From assembly GCA_025361565.1 (NCBI GenBank), contig JANYKN010000196.1, forward strand, positions 1-64,000: 64,000 nucleotides of DNA. Reading direction: 5' to 3'. The notes under the pieces are model-generated. The model had not been told where the DNA came from. It made no database searches and worked only from the letters and a program-made list of their open reading frames with translations. The translations under genes were made by a program, and so were the position numbers. The DNA is from Bacteroidota bacterium (GTDB lineage Bacteria; Bacteroidota; Bacteroidia; Bacteroidales; NBLH01). Shown piece by piece: positions 30,311 to 40,574 of the stretch (position 1 is the stretch's first letter; each line of letters begins with the position of its first letter).

Positions 30311-31468
30311 TTAAAAAATGCTGTGGGAATAAAAGCTTATCAGCGAAATAGTTGCTATTGCAGATATCAAATAAGCTAAATTAAAACTTAGGTGTTCCGA
30401 AATTGATAAAAGCAACGAATAAAATATGATTAAAGCAAGTCCAACCAACAAATATTGAATGGGATGGATCCTGGTTTTATTTAATACTTCAACAAAGAAA
30501 AAGACAAGGAATGTAAAAACAATAATCATGATGGCATATTTGGCCGATCTGGTTGATTTTTGATAATGATCAACCGGAATCAATAAGCTTACTCCAAAAG
30601 CAGCATCTTCAACATGGTGCAGGTTTCCTAACCACTGCTGTGGAAAGTTCCGGTTCAGGTGTAATACTTTCCAGTTTGCAACAAAATCATTTTTAGTAAT
30701 CTTGCTGTTATCTGGCAAAAAAGCACCTTTAAAACTCGGATTTTCCCATTTTGAATGAAGTTTAACCGTGGTCATTTTCCCTAGTGGCGAAAAGTAGATT
30801 TCTTCGCTTCCCCTCAGGTTCAGGTGAAATGAAAATTTTTTGACATCTTCATTTTTTTTGCCCGACAAGTCAATAGAAGTGCTTATTCCTGATGCAATTA
30901 CATCTGTTGACTCAACTCCTGGATTAAAAGAGAATTCTTCATTGTTCCATTTCAAAACAATATTTTCCTTAATTCCTCTCATATCAGGTATTCCAAGCGA
31001 AAGAAATGCTTTATCCCATAATATTTCATCCTCTTCAATTTTCCAACCTTTAAAATCAAAACCATTAAAGTTGCCAGAAAAGTTAAGATCCGCAGTATAA
31101 ACAACCACATCATAGATTCCACGATGACGCTTTTCGGGAATTATCTCACCTTTAATATCCAGCATCTCAGGCAGAAAATGGGCATACTCAATTTGCGTGT
31201 AAACTTCATTTTTATCGTTTACATAATGCTTTCGATATGGTATTGAAACAATTGGGCCGCTGAGTGTCTGAACTTGTCCCCAAACAGAACTAACTTCATT
31301 TTTTGCATCATTTCCCCTGTATTCACGTTCAGTAATTAAATCCTGCACCATCAATGTTGGGATTAACAGGATTAGCACCATAAAACCAATGGTTAAAATC
31401 CGGATAGTAAGTGAATTTCTCATCCATGCATTGAATTTTTCAAAAAAAGATTGATCGTTTGGGTTCAT
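30311..31468 (-). CDS. creD: Inner membrane protein CreD, shortened by an in-frame stop (continuation to 30131)
   Basis: SLTIRILTIGFMVLILLIPTLMVQDLITEREYRGNDAKNEVSSVWGQVQTLSGPIVSIPY and IHPIQYLLVGLALIIFYSLLLSISEHLSFNLAYLISA are CreD signatures. Confidence 0.88.
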   Translation of the reverse strand: MNPNDQSFFEKFNAWMRNSLTIRILTIGFMVLILLIPTLMVQDLITEREYRGNDAKNEVSSVWGQVQTLSGPIVSIPYRKHYVNDKNEVYTQIEYAHFLPEMLDIKGEIIPEKRHRGIYDVVVYTADLNFSGNFNGFDFKGWKIEEDEILWDKAFLSLGIPDMRGIKENIVLKWNNEEFSFNPGVESTDVIASGISTSIDLSGKKNEDVKKFSFHLNLRGSEEIYFSPLGKMTTVKLHSKWENPSFKGAFLPDNSKITKNDFVANWKVLHLNRNFPQQWLGNLHHVEDAAFGVSLLIPVDHYQKSTRSAKYAIMIIVFTFLVFFFVEVLNKTRIHPIQYLLVGLALIIFYSLLLSISEHLSFNLAYLISAIATISLISFYSHSIF

Positions 31469-31568
31469 AGCATTCGTATTTTAGTTTATTTTTGGTATTT
31501 AAAAGATAGAATCTTTTATAAATAAAAATATAGAGTAATTATTCAAACAGTTTTCAATTTCATTCAAT

Positions 31569-33899
31569 TTAAAATCTCATTCCAATAATTAGAATATCAT
31601 CCAATTGTTTCAAGTCTCCTTTCCAGTTTTCAAAATTACTATCAATCAGTTCTTTTTGAATATACATTGATTCATTATTAATCGAAAGTAAAAGTTCCTT
31701 GAACTGTTTGCTCTTGAATTTTCCACCGGAAGTGCCACCAAATTGATCCAAATAACCATCAGAAAACAAATAGATTGTATCTTTTTCCTGTAGTTGGATG
31801 GAGTGGTTTGTAAATGGTTCAGCATCTTTGATATGTATACCAATTGGCATTTTGTTTCCTTTTATTTCTGTAAGCTCATTATTTCTAATCATCAAAAGAG
31901 GATTATAAGCTCCAGCAAATTTTAGCTCCTTGGTTTCCATATTTATCACTGTGAGCGCAATGTCCATACCGTCTTTGGCTTCATCATCGCGCCAAGTTTG
32001 ATGCAGTGCATCAATTATTCTCAGGCTCAGCCTGTTTAAAATGTCACCAGGGTCAACAACATGATCTGTCACAATTTCATTTAAAAACGAAATGCCGAGC
32101 ATACTCATAAATGCACCAGGAACTCCATGTCCTGTGCAGTCTGCAGCAGCAATGACCAAATATTTATCCAGTTTTTTCATCCAATAAAAATCACCGCTTA
32201 CTATGTCTCTTGGTTTGAAATAAATAAAATAATCGGGAATCAAATTCACAAATATATTGCGGTGAGGTAATACTGCAGTTTGTATTCGTTTGGCATACTG
32301 AATACTGTCGGTAATTTCTTTTTCCTTTAGAACAGCTATATCTCTTTGAATTTCTACTAATTCTCTTTGTGCTGTTATTTCTTCGTTTAATTGTTTTAAT
32401 TCTTCATTTTTTTGAAGTATTTCTTCTTTTTGGGCAGCAAGCAAGATGTTTGATTTTTGTTTAATCCTGTATCCTCTATATATAAAAAAGGCCAATAAAG
32501 CCATTAGTGCCAATCCTAAAAAAGCACCTTTGGTATACATTGCTTGCGTGCGGATTTCTTCCTCAGCTTTAAGATCTTTTTTTTGCTGTTCAAGCTCCAT
32601 TTCCTTTTGTTTTTTATTTACAGCATAATTGATTTCTTGTTTGTTTAAATTCCCGGCTGTTTCTTTATTCCTGATTCTCTTTTCCATTTCAGAAAAGAGC
32701 TTATGGCTTTCGTAGGCTTTTTGATATTGACCGGTTGCAACATAAGATTTACTCATATTTTCGGCTATTTCGCTTACCAGTTCAGGTGGGGAATTTAATT
32801 CTTTGGTAATTTCAAATGCTTGTTTGTAATACTTAAGGGCCTCATCGAATTTTTTTATTTCGTGATAATAATTTCCATAACTGATATATGAGTATGTTAT
32901 TCCATTTTTATCACCCATTTCCTTATAGGCTTTTAAACTTTTATCGAAAAACTCAATCACATTGTCGAATTTTCCTCTCTTCAAATTAATGTCTCCAATA
33001 CTGTTATTTGTAAGTGCAATACCCTTTTTAAAGCCAATTTCGGAGTATAATGGTAAACTTTTTTGATAATATTCAATTGCCGTTATATAATATTTATCAA
33101 TTTGTTTTTTGTTAACCGAATCCAATCCAGATCTTCCTTTTTCTTTATAGATATCTCCATAATTATTGTAGATATCGGCCATACTTTTTTTATCACCAAT
33201 TTTTTTCGAAATTACCAGCGCTTTTTCATAATAGTCTATAGCCTTTTTAAAATCTTCCTGCACTTTGTATATATTTCCAATGTTATTGTAGGTAGAAGCA
33301 ATTTCAGGTTCATTACCTAATTCCTCATGGCTTTTGAGGCTTAAAAATGAATATTCAAGGGCTTGACCAAAATTTGCCTGTTCAAGATAGATATTGGCAA
33401 TATTGTTATTTGATCTGGCTAATCCATCAATATCTTTTATTGATTTTTGAATGGCAGAGCTTTTAATATAGCTTTCGAGCGCTTTATCATATTGTCCAAG
33501 ATTTTTATAAATAATTCCAATATTGTTATAGGCGCGTGCCTCTCCCCAAGAATCACCTGCTTCCTGCCAGGTTTTAAGGCTAAGGGTAAAGTTTTGGATG
33601 GCCTTGTCATTTTCACCTTTCAAATAATACAAAATTCCTATCTGACGATAAGAATTGGCAACGCCTTTGTAAAAATCTGCTTTTTGTCCAACTTTTAGCG
33701 CTAAATTGCAATAGACAAAAGCAGTATCAGCATTTAATTGTGAATAGATTTTAGCCAACTCAAGGTAATTGTTAACTATATTTGAATCTTTGGGCGCATT
33801 TTGAACTACTTTTTTTAAGCTGTCAATTGTCGAAACCTGGGCATATATTCCGGATTGTAAGAATATGATAAAAACAAGCAATAAGGTTTTGAGTTTCAT
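31569..33899 (-). CDS. Tetratricopeptide-repeat protein with C-terminal SpoIIE/PP2C-type phosphatase domain
   Basis: Multiple TPRs; TM; DYFIYFKPRDIVSGDFYWMKKLDKYLVIAAADCTGHGVPGAFMSMLG...DTIYLFSDGYLDQFGG. Confidence 0.92.
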   Translation of the reverse strand: MKLKTLLLVFIIFLQSGIYAQVSTIDSLKKVVQNAPKDSNIVNNYLELAKIYSQLNADTAFVYCNLALKVGQKADFYKGVANSYRQIGILYYLKGENDKAIQNFTLSLKTWQEAGDSWGEARAYNNIGIIYKNLGQYDKALESYIKSSAIQKSIKDIDGLARSNNNIANIYLEQANFGQALEYSFLSLKSHEELGNEPEIASTYNNIGNIYKVQEDFKKAIDYYEKALVISKKIGDKKSMADIYNNYGDIYKEKGRSGLDSVNKKQIDKYYITAIEYYQKSLPLYSEIGFKKGIALTNNSIGDINLKRGKFDNVIEFFDKSLKAYKEMGDKNGITYSYISYGNYYHEIKKFDEALKYYKQAFEITKELNSPPELVSEIAENMSKSYVATGQYQKAYESHKLFSEMEKRIRNKETAGNLNKQEINYAVNKKQKEMELEQQKKDLKAEEEIRTQAMYTKGAFLGLALMALLAFFIYRGYRIKQKSNILLAAQKEEILQKNEELKQLNEEITAQRELVEIQRDIAVLKEKEITDSIQYAKRIQTAVLPHRNIFVNLIPDYFIYFKPRDIVSGDFYWMKKLDKYLVIAAADCTGHGVPGAFMSMLGISFLNEIVTDHVVDPGDILNRLSLRIIDALHQTWRDDEAKDGMDIALTVINMETKELKFAGAYNPLLMIRNNELTEIKGNKMPIGIHIKDAEPFTNHSIQLQEKDTIYLFSDGYLDQFGGTSGGKFKSKQFKELLLSINNESMYIQKELIDSNFENWKGDLKQLDDILIIGMRF

Positions 33900-34167
33900 T
33901 TTTCCTTTAATTAAACCATTAGCTTGGTAAAAGTAACTAAAATGCGTTATTTAATGTTTGATTATTGCAATTTTTATTAGTCAATTTTATTACGTTTAAT
34001 AATTTCAAAACTTTGATTGTTGGTGGGCATTTGATTATCATTTTTCAACTGATTTGAAAATTATAATAAATAAGATGAACGATATTCTAGATAGATTATA
34101 TATTTTTACTTTGCTATTTAAGAGTAGATATTTAATAAAAATAATGTGTTTTTCTTTAATTTACTGA

Positions 34168-34572
34168 TTGATGAGAGTTTTTGAGAACAGGCATCTTAGT
34201 ATAGATTATTTTGATGAAAAATCTTACTTTAAGGTTGTTCGGATTAGTTCAGAAGAACTGGATGATGAATCTTATAAAGAATTAATGCTTGAATGGAGAG
34301 AACAAATTGAGTATTACACTCCTTTAATTCAGTTGGTAAGTTACCTGAACTACTACACACCTATTCCTCCTCGCATGCAAATCTGGATTAGTGAAAATCT
34401 GGTTAAGCCATCATTCGAAGTAGGAATGCAAAAAGTAGCTTTCATTATTAGCCGCGATTTATATGTTCAGATTTCAGTTGAACAAACTATGAAGGAATCA
34501 TCCGGTGAAAAGCTATCTGTTAAATATTTCGATAATGAAATAGATGCTGAAAAATGGTTGTTTGAAATTTAG
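34168..34572 (+). CDS. Hypothetical STAS/SpoIIAA-like small protein
   Basis: 134 aa; overall layout reminiscent of Bacteroidetes STAS-like proteins, weak. Confidence 0.45.
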   Translation: MMRVFENRHLSIDYFDEKSYFKVVRISSEELDDESYKELMLEWREQIEYYTPLIQLVSYLNYYTPIPPRMQIWISENLVKPSFEVGMQKVAFIISRDLYVQISVEQTMKESSGEKLSVKYFDNEIDAEKWLFEI

Positions 34573-34611
34573 CAATCAAGGTCCTTATTTAAAAAATGTT
34601 ATTTGAAATAA

Positions 34612-34872
34612 TTATTTTTTTTCTTCGTTCTTTTTTTCTTCATCTTTTTTGTCTTTCAAAGGGCCTCTTTTATAAATAATTAATCCATTCAGAAAATTAC
34701 GTAGAAATTGATCGCCACATTCCATATATTTTTCATGATCCTCGGAACGGAACAATGCACCTAATTCACTGGCACTAATTTTAAAATCTACCAATTTGAG
34801 GATTTCAATAATTTCATCGTTTCGCAGATGAAGTGCTACTCGTAGCTTTTTTAATATGTCATTGTTTGTCAT
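34612..34872 (-). CDS. DUF1456 family protein (YehS-like)
   Basis: MTNNDILKKLRVALHLRNDEIIEILKLVDFKISASELGALFRSEDHEKYMECGDQFLRNFLNGLI. Confidence 0.85.
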   Translation of the reverse strand: MTNNDILKKLRVALHLRNDEIIEILKLVDFKISASELGALFRSEDHEKYMECGDQFLRNFLNGLIIYKRGPLKDKKDEEKKNEEKK

Positions 34873-34891
34873 ATCTTTTAGTAATTTGAAA

Positions 34892-35860
34892 TTAGTTATT
34901 TGAACCTGGAACTTTTGTGTTTTGTTGTTTGTTTTTAAATTGTAATCGTTTCATTATTTCATACTTAATTTCTTTTCGCGAAAAAGAATAAATAGCCAAA
35001 GCAATCCAAATACACCCAAAACTAATTTTATCAATATGGGTAAATGGTTCTTTATACAAAAAAATACCCAATACAAGGCTAATACTTGGCGATAAATATT
35101 GGAGAAAGCCCAATGTAGCAAGCGATACACGCTTTGCTCCCTGCGAAAAAAGCAGTAAAGGTATCGAAGTGGCCAGACCTGAAAATATAATCAAAATAAT
35201 TACAATAATCGGTAAAGCTTGATAAGCACCTGAGCCATCATTGACTTTATAAAATAAAAATCCAAAAGCTAATGGTGCTACCATAAGTGTTTCTGCTGCC
35301 AGACCGGTAAGTGAGCTCAGCTTGGATAATTTTTTAACCAATCCATATAATCCAAATGAAACTGCTAAAGAAAGTGCCACCCAGGGAACCTGATTGTATT
35401 GAAAGGCCACAAATACCACTCCTATTGTTGCAATTATAAGCGCAATTATCTGCCAAAAATCTGGCCGTTCTCTTAGAACTATTATACCCAATAATATGGT
35501 AAAAAGCGGGTTGATATAATATCCCAAACTCGCCTCAACAATATGGTTATTGTTTACCGACCATATATAAATAAGCCAGTTGACGCTTATTAAAACTGAT
35601 CCCAAAATTATACCAATAACTCCTTTAAAACTTGAAAAAGCTTGTTTGAACTCTTTCCATTTTTTTGACATAATGATGATTCCAATCAATAAAATGAAAG
35701 ACCAGAATATGCGATGTGCCAGAATTTCACCTGCTGGAATTTGTTTCAAAGCTTTCCAGTAAATAGGTAAAATACCCCAAAGACTATAGGCTGCCAATGT
35801 GTATAAAACTCCTCCACCACCTGGTTTTGCGTGCAATATTGCTATTTGTTTTTTTAGCAT
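34892..35860 (-). CDS. rarD: EamA-family transporter RarD
   Basis: GVLYTLAAYSLWGILPIYWKALKQIPAGEILAHRIFWSFILL is a RarD signature. Confidence 0.88.
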   Translation of the reverse strand: MLKKQIAILHAKPGGGGVLYTLAAYSLWGILPIYWKALKQIPAGEILAHRIFWSFILLIGIIIMSKKWKEFKQAFSSFKGVIGIILGSVLISVNWLIYIWSVNNNHIVEASLGYYINPLFTILLGIIVLRERPDFWQIIALIIATIGVVFVAFQYNQVPWVALSLAVSFGLYGLVKKLSKLSSLTGLAAETLMVAPLAFGFLFYKVNDGSGAYQALPIIVIILIIFSGLATSIPLLLFSQGAKRVSLATLGFLQYLSPSISLVLGIFLYKEPFTHIDKISFGCIWIALAIYSFSRKEIKYEIMKRLQFKNKQQNTKVPGSNN

Positions 35861-36027
35861 AAAAAGATTAAAAGTAATTGATCATTTAATTGTAAAAAAT
35901 AGTCCCTAATAAATTTATGAGCTGTCAAAGGTACTATTTTGAAAAGAACTACAAGATTTTTACTCTTAATGAAAATTGAAAATGCCTTAATCAAATAGGG
36001 TTCTGTATACTTTTCAGCAACTTATAA

Positions 36028-36909
36028 TCAATCAAAAGAATATAATTCTTTCTTCCATCTTTTATGAGACCACATCCAACTTTCGGGTTGTTTTATGATG
36101 GATTTTTCCATGAGTGAGGCGTAGATTTGGGTTAGTTCATTTTCTGCTAATTCTTTTGGAATGGCTGTTACATCCATCATTTCCATAGAATAATATCCAC
36201 GTTTTACTCTTTGCATTTCGATATAAACAACAGGAATATCCAACATTTTCGAATAGTTTTCAGGACCATGCAAAAAAGTGGTATTTGATGAAAAGAAAGT
36301 AGCAGTTTTTTGTTTTTCTTTATTGGTTGGGTATTGGTCTGCAACCATATAATATGCAACAGGTTTTGGCTTTTTTTTAATAAAATAGCGGGTCGTTTGA
36401 TTGATCGAAACAAGCTCCACTCCAAACCTTGCCCTTTTATCCTTAATATATTTATCGATGTACTGATTTGAAATTGGCTTGTAAAGCACTGCCGGCTGAT
36501 GTTTAAAATTTGCTGCGGTTGCTGCTGAACCCCATTCCCAATTGGCAAAATGCCCTGCCAATACGATTACATCCTTTCCTTGGTCAAAATATTTATCGGC
36601 AACTTCACTGTTATAAGCTTTAAACCGTTTTAACAATTCTTCTTTACTCATCGAATATCCTTTAAAACTTTCAAGGAATACATCGCTGAGATTTTTATAG
36701 AATTTTTTTCGCAGCTCTTTGATTTCTTTTTTGCTTTTTTCAGGAAAACATTTGTGCAGGTTTTTGTTAATGACCGATTTGCGATAACCAATAACATAAG
36801 CCATTAAAAAATATACAAAATCAGAAATTATGTATAAAACCGAAAATGGCAGAATTTTAAAAAAACCAATAAATGCTTTAAATAAAATATAGGTTAACTT
36901 TTTTCCCAT
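36028..36909 (-). CDS. Lysophospholipid / lipid A acyltransferase (LpxL/HtrB-like), copy 1
   Basis: VIVLAGHFANWEWGSAA (HxxxxE-type motif), YYMVADQYP. Confidence 0.85.
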   Translation of the reverse strand: MGKKLTYILFKAFIGFFKILPFSVLYIISDFVYFLMAYVIGYRKSVINKNLHKCFPEKSKKEIKELRKKFYKNLSDVFLESFKGYSMSKEELLKRFKAYNSEVADKYFDQGKDVIVLAGHFANWEWGSAATAANFKHQPAVLYKPISNQYIDKYIKDKRARFGVELVSINQTTRYFIKKKPKPVAYYMVADQYPTNKEKQKTATFFSSNTTFLHGPENYSKMLDIPVVYIEMQRVKRGYYSMEMMDVTAIPKELAENELTQIYASLMEKSIIKQPESWMWSHKRWKKELYSFD

Positions 36910-36950
36910 TGTATAATAATAAATTAGATTTTATTGCTGTTTTGTCCTTC

Positions 36951-37826
36951 TTAATATAATTCGCGTTTCCATCTTTTATGCGACCAGATCCAATTTTCAG
37001 GCTGTTTTTTGATCGATTTTTCCAATAGAGTGGCGTACATTTGAGTCAATTCGTTATCTTCCAATTTTCCTGGATATTCAATTACATCTATCATTTCCAT
37101 AGTGTAATAACCTCTTTTTGACCTTTGTATCTCAATATAAACGATAGGAATATCTAATAGTTTTGAATATTTTTCGGGTCCATATAAAAAGGCAGTTTCT
37201 GACGAAAAGAATACTGCTGTTCTTTGTTTATCTTTGAGTGGGGGATATTGATCTGCAGCCATATAATAAGCTACAGGTTTTGGTTTTTTCTTCATAAAAT
37301 ATTGATTGGTTTCATAGATTGAAACTAATTCTGCCCCAAACTTTGCCCTATTTGCATTGATGTATTTTTCAATAAATTGATTCGAAATAGGTTTATAAAG
37401 CACTGCCGGTTGATGTTTGAAGTTTTCTACAACTGTTGCCAGTCCCCATTCCCAATTAGCAAAATGTCCCAATAAAACAATTACATCCTTTCCTTTATCA
37501 AAATATTTATCTGCAATTTCGCTGTTTATGGCCTTAAATCGTTTAATCATTTCAACTTTGCTCATTGAAAATGCTTTAGCTGTTTCCAAAAATAGATCAC
37601 TGAGCATTTTATAGAATCTTTTCATTATTACTTTCAATTCCTTTTCACTTTTGTCTGGAAAACATTTTCTTAGATTTTTAATTACTACGGATTTTCTGTA
37701 AGCTACAACATAGAAAAGTACAATATATACAATACCTGATAGTCGATATAAAAACCAAAAGGGTATTATTTTTAAAAGGGCATTAAATGCCTGGAATAGG
37801 TAAAATGATATTTTTTTTCCAATCAT
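36951..37826 (-). CDS. Lysophospholipid / lipid A acyltransferase (LpxL/HtrB-like), copy 2
   Basis: Closely similar to the adjacent ORF throughout (VIVLLGHFANWEWGLA, YYMAADQYP, ESWMWSHKRWKKELY vs ENWIWSHKRWKRELY). Confidence 0.85.
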   Translation of the reverse strand: MIGKKISFYLFQAFNALLKIIPFWFLYRLSGIVYIVLFYVVAYRKSVVIKNLRKCFPDKSEKELKVIMKRFYKMLSDLFLETAKAFSMSKVEMIKRFKAINSEIADKYFDKGKDVIVLLGHFANWEWGLATVVENFKHQPAVLYKPISNQFIEKYINANRAKFGAELVSIYETNQYFMKKKPKPVAYYMAADQYPPLKDKQRTAVFFSSETAFLYGPEKYSKLLDIPIVYIEIQRSKRGYYTMEMIDVIEYPGKLEDNELTQMYATLLEKSIKKQPENWIWSHKRWKRELY

Positions 37827-38204
37827 AATATTAAGATTTAATTCAATATGAATTATTTATTATTAATCTGAATTAGAAAATTGATATTTGCGTTATTGTG
37901 TCTAAATATGAAAATATAATATTTTAGTAACTCAAACATATATAGGTAATGAAGTAATTTATCTTAAGCTTTTTTGTTTGACAACTATTGTTAACATAAG
38001 AGAATTAATTTTTAGCATTAATTCAAGTATTGTCTATTTATATTTACAAAAGGATATATCATAAACATATGAATTCAAGATCATGCTAAAACATTAATAA
38101 AATTGGATTGTATTTGGATTTGAATTGCAAAAATAGAAAATTAATCAATGAGTTTTTTAATATTTAATTGTATATTTATCTTACTAAACTAAAAATCTAA
38201 AATT

Positions 38205-39224
38205 ATGTTTGGAATTAAATACATCAAGTTCGATTCGATGACGCATGTGATGCGATATAAAAACGGAAAAGTAGCTCAGGAAGGAAGGGGCCTATCTTTT
38301 TTCTATACTGCATTTAATACTTCAATAGTAGCTATACCACTGGGAAGTAATGATATACAGTTCATATTTAATGAATCAACCAACGATTTTCAAAAAGTAA
38401 GTATTCAGGGACAAATTACCTATAAAATTGAAGTTCCAAAGCAGCTTTCCGAGTTACTCGATTTTACAGTAGATGAGAGCGGACAATATAAAAAGGAAGA
38501 TGGCGAGAAACTAAAACAACGTTTAATTAACGAAGCCCAAACAGCTGCTTCATCATTTATCCAGGGTTTGATTTTAAAAGCAGCAATAGTAAATGCAAAA
38601 ACCATTGAAAATAAAATTCTTGAAGGCTTGCAGGTTTCCGAAGCAGTGCGTTTACTTGGAGTTAAAGTCTTTGGAGTTAATGTTATTGCTGTAAAACCAA
38701 GCCCCGAAATGAGCAAAGCTCTTGAAACTGCTACACGAGAGGCTCTTCAGCAAGAAGCTGACGAGGCTATTTATCTTAGGCGGAATTTTGCTGTGGAACA
38801 GGAACGTAAAATCAAGGAGAGTCAGTTAAATACAGAGATTGCTATTGAGGAAAAGCAAAAACAAATTACTGAGAAAAAAATGGAAGCTGAAGTTATTAAA
38901 GCCGAAAATGCAAGAAAGCTTAGGGAAATGAAAATACAGGCAGATATTTCAGTTGAGGAACAGAACAGTCAATTGATTGAAATTAAAATTGGAAATAAAA
39001 AGAAAGAGGCTGATGTTCAGAAATATACAATTGAAGCTAATCTGGAACCATACAAAAATCTCGATTGGAAAACCATTATGGCACTTAATCCCAAAGGTGA
39101 CAATCCCCGATTAAATATAGCATTGGCATTTAGGGAATTGGCCGAAAATGCCAAAAATGTTCAAAATTTAAATATCACTCCTGATTTACTCAATTCATTG
39201 ATTAGTGAAAGTGATTCACGTTAA
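38205..39224 (+). CDS. SPFH / band 7 domain protein
   Basis: VQGQITYKIEVPKQLSELLDF-type SPFH core followed by a long KE-rich coiled coil. Confidence 0.8.
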   Translation: MFGIKYIKFDSMTHVMRYKNGKVAQEGRGLSFFYTAFNTSIVAIPLGSNDIQFIFNESTNDFQKVSIQGQITYKIEVPKQLSELLDFTVDESGQYKKEDGEKLKQRLINEAQTAASSFIQGLILKAAIVNAKTIENKILEGLQVSEAVRLLGVKVFGVNVIAVKPSPEMSKALETATREALQQEADEAIYLRRNFAVEQERKIKESQLNTEIAIEEKQKQITEKKMEAEVIKAENARKLREMKIQADISVEEQNSQLIEIKIGNKKKEADVQKYTIEANLEPYKNLDWKTIMALNPKGDNPRLNIALAFRELAENAKNVQNLNITPDLLNSLISESDSR

Positions 39225-39237
39225 TTAAAACTTAGAT

Positions 39238-39320
39238 AACCCTTTCAGCGCTTATGTTTATATAGAATCTGAGAACTAAAAACTTTCAGTAAAGTTAATG
39301 AGAAAAACGCTGACAGGGTT
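39238..39320. repeat. 83-bp inverted-repeat element B
   Basis: AACCCTTTCAGCG (39238-39250) and CGCTGACAGGGTT (39308-39320), 12/13 complementary. Confidence 0.75.
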
Positions 39321-39343
39321 TAATATAATATAATTTCAATTGA

Positions 39344-40345
39344 ATGAACAATATAGAAAATGCCATTATTGTAAGAAACAAAACCCGGCTGGAGCAGCTA
39401 ACTGAACGGTTTAATACGCAAGACCAGGCAAAGTTTTACATTACTCAATCCAAGCAGGCATTTAATTTTCAGAAAGCTTCAAAAACCTCCTCAAAAGCTG
39501 CTCCGATTATAAAAGAAAAGCCGGATGATGATTTTAAAATGTACGATGATGAGCATAAGCGTTTTTATCAGGCTTTTGAATCAGTGCAAAAGAATGTTTC
39601 TAAATTGTTGAAATTTAAAGTAATACAGCAGGAATTTCTTCCAAATTATATTTTTTCCGAAAAAGACATGGTAATTGTTATCGGGCAAGATGGCTTGGTT
39701 GCAAATACAGCCAAATATGTGCACAATATTCCTATTATTGCTGTAAATCCTGATCAGGATAGGTATGATGGGGTTTTGTTACCGTTCAATCAACATACTG
39801 TTTTCCAGGCTGTTGAAAACGTATTAGCTGGCGATTATCTGTTTGATTTGGTTACAATGGCCGAAACCGAATTAAATGATGGCCAAAAATTACTTGCCTT
39901 TAATGACTTTTTTATTGGCACAACCTCTCATATTTCAGCAAGGTATCAAATTACATTAGGTAATCAATCCGAAAACCATTCTTCGAGCGGAATAATTGTT
40001 TCCACAGGAGCCGGATCTACAGGTTGGTTAAGTTCACTTTTTAATATGGCAAACAGTATTCATCAAACTTTTGGCAATATTCAACCATTGCCTTATGTTC
40101 CAATTGCAAAAAATGAAAACAAGCTTGTATTTGTTGTCCGCGAACCTTTCTTAAGTAAAACATCGCAAATAAGCATTACAAGTGGCATTTTACAGCCTGG
40201 TGATGAACTAATTCTGGAATCGCATATGCCACAAAATGGAATTATTTTTAGCGATGGTATTCAGAATGATTTTCTGACTTTTAATTCTGGAGCTATTGCT
40301 ACCATTAGAGTAGCCGAGGCAAAAGCTAAACTTGTGAAATTATAA
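39344..40345 (+). CDS. NAD kinase / diacylglycerol kinase-fold protein
   Basis: VIVIGQDGLVANTAKYVHNIPIIAVNPDQDRYDGVLLPF (GGDG-like) and GIIVSTGAGSTGWLSSL. Confidence 0.78.
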   Translation: MNNIENAIIVRNKTRLEQLTERFNTQDQAKFYITQSKQAFNFQKASKTSSKAAPIIKEKPDDDFKMYDDEHKRFYQAFESVQKNVSKLLKFKVIQQEFLPNYIFSEKDMVIVIGQDGLVANTAKYVHNIPIIAVNPDQDRYDGVLLPFNQHTVFQAVENVLAGDYLFDLVTMAETELNDGQKLLAFNDFFIGTTSHISARYQITLGNQSENHSSSGIIVSTGAGSTGWLSSLFNMANSIHQTFGNIQPLPYVPIAKNENKLVFVVREPFLSKTSQISITSGILQPGDELILESHMPQNGIIFSDGIQNDFLTFNSGAIATIRVAEAKAKLVKL

Positions 40346-40574
40346 TTATTAACTTTTCGGACAATTTATAAATTAGATTTGTCTTTTATCTAATATGTTT
40401 TTTGATGCAATCTAAAATTGATTTTTTAAAGCTGAATCAATTTTTAGATTATTTTGTTATTTTTACATACGAACTAATTGTTGCGATTTAGGGTATAAAC
40501 CCAAAAGAAAAAAATAAAATATTCTCGAATTCAATCAGATAGATAAAAAAGATATCAAATTAAATTCAATTGAA

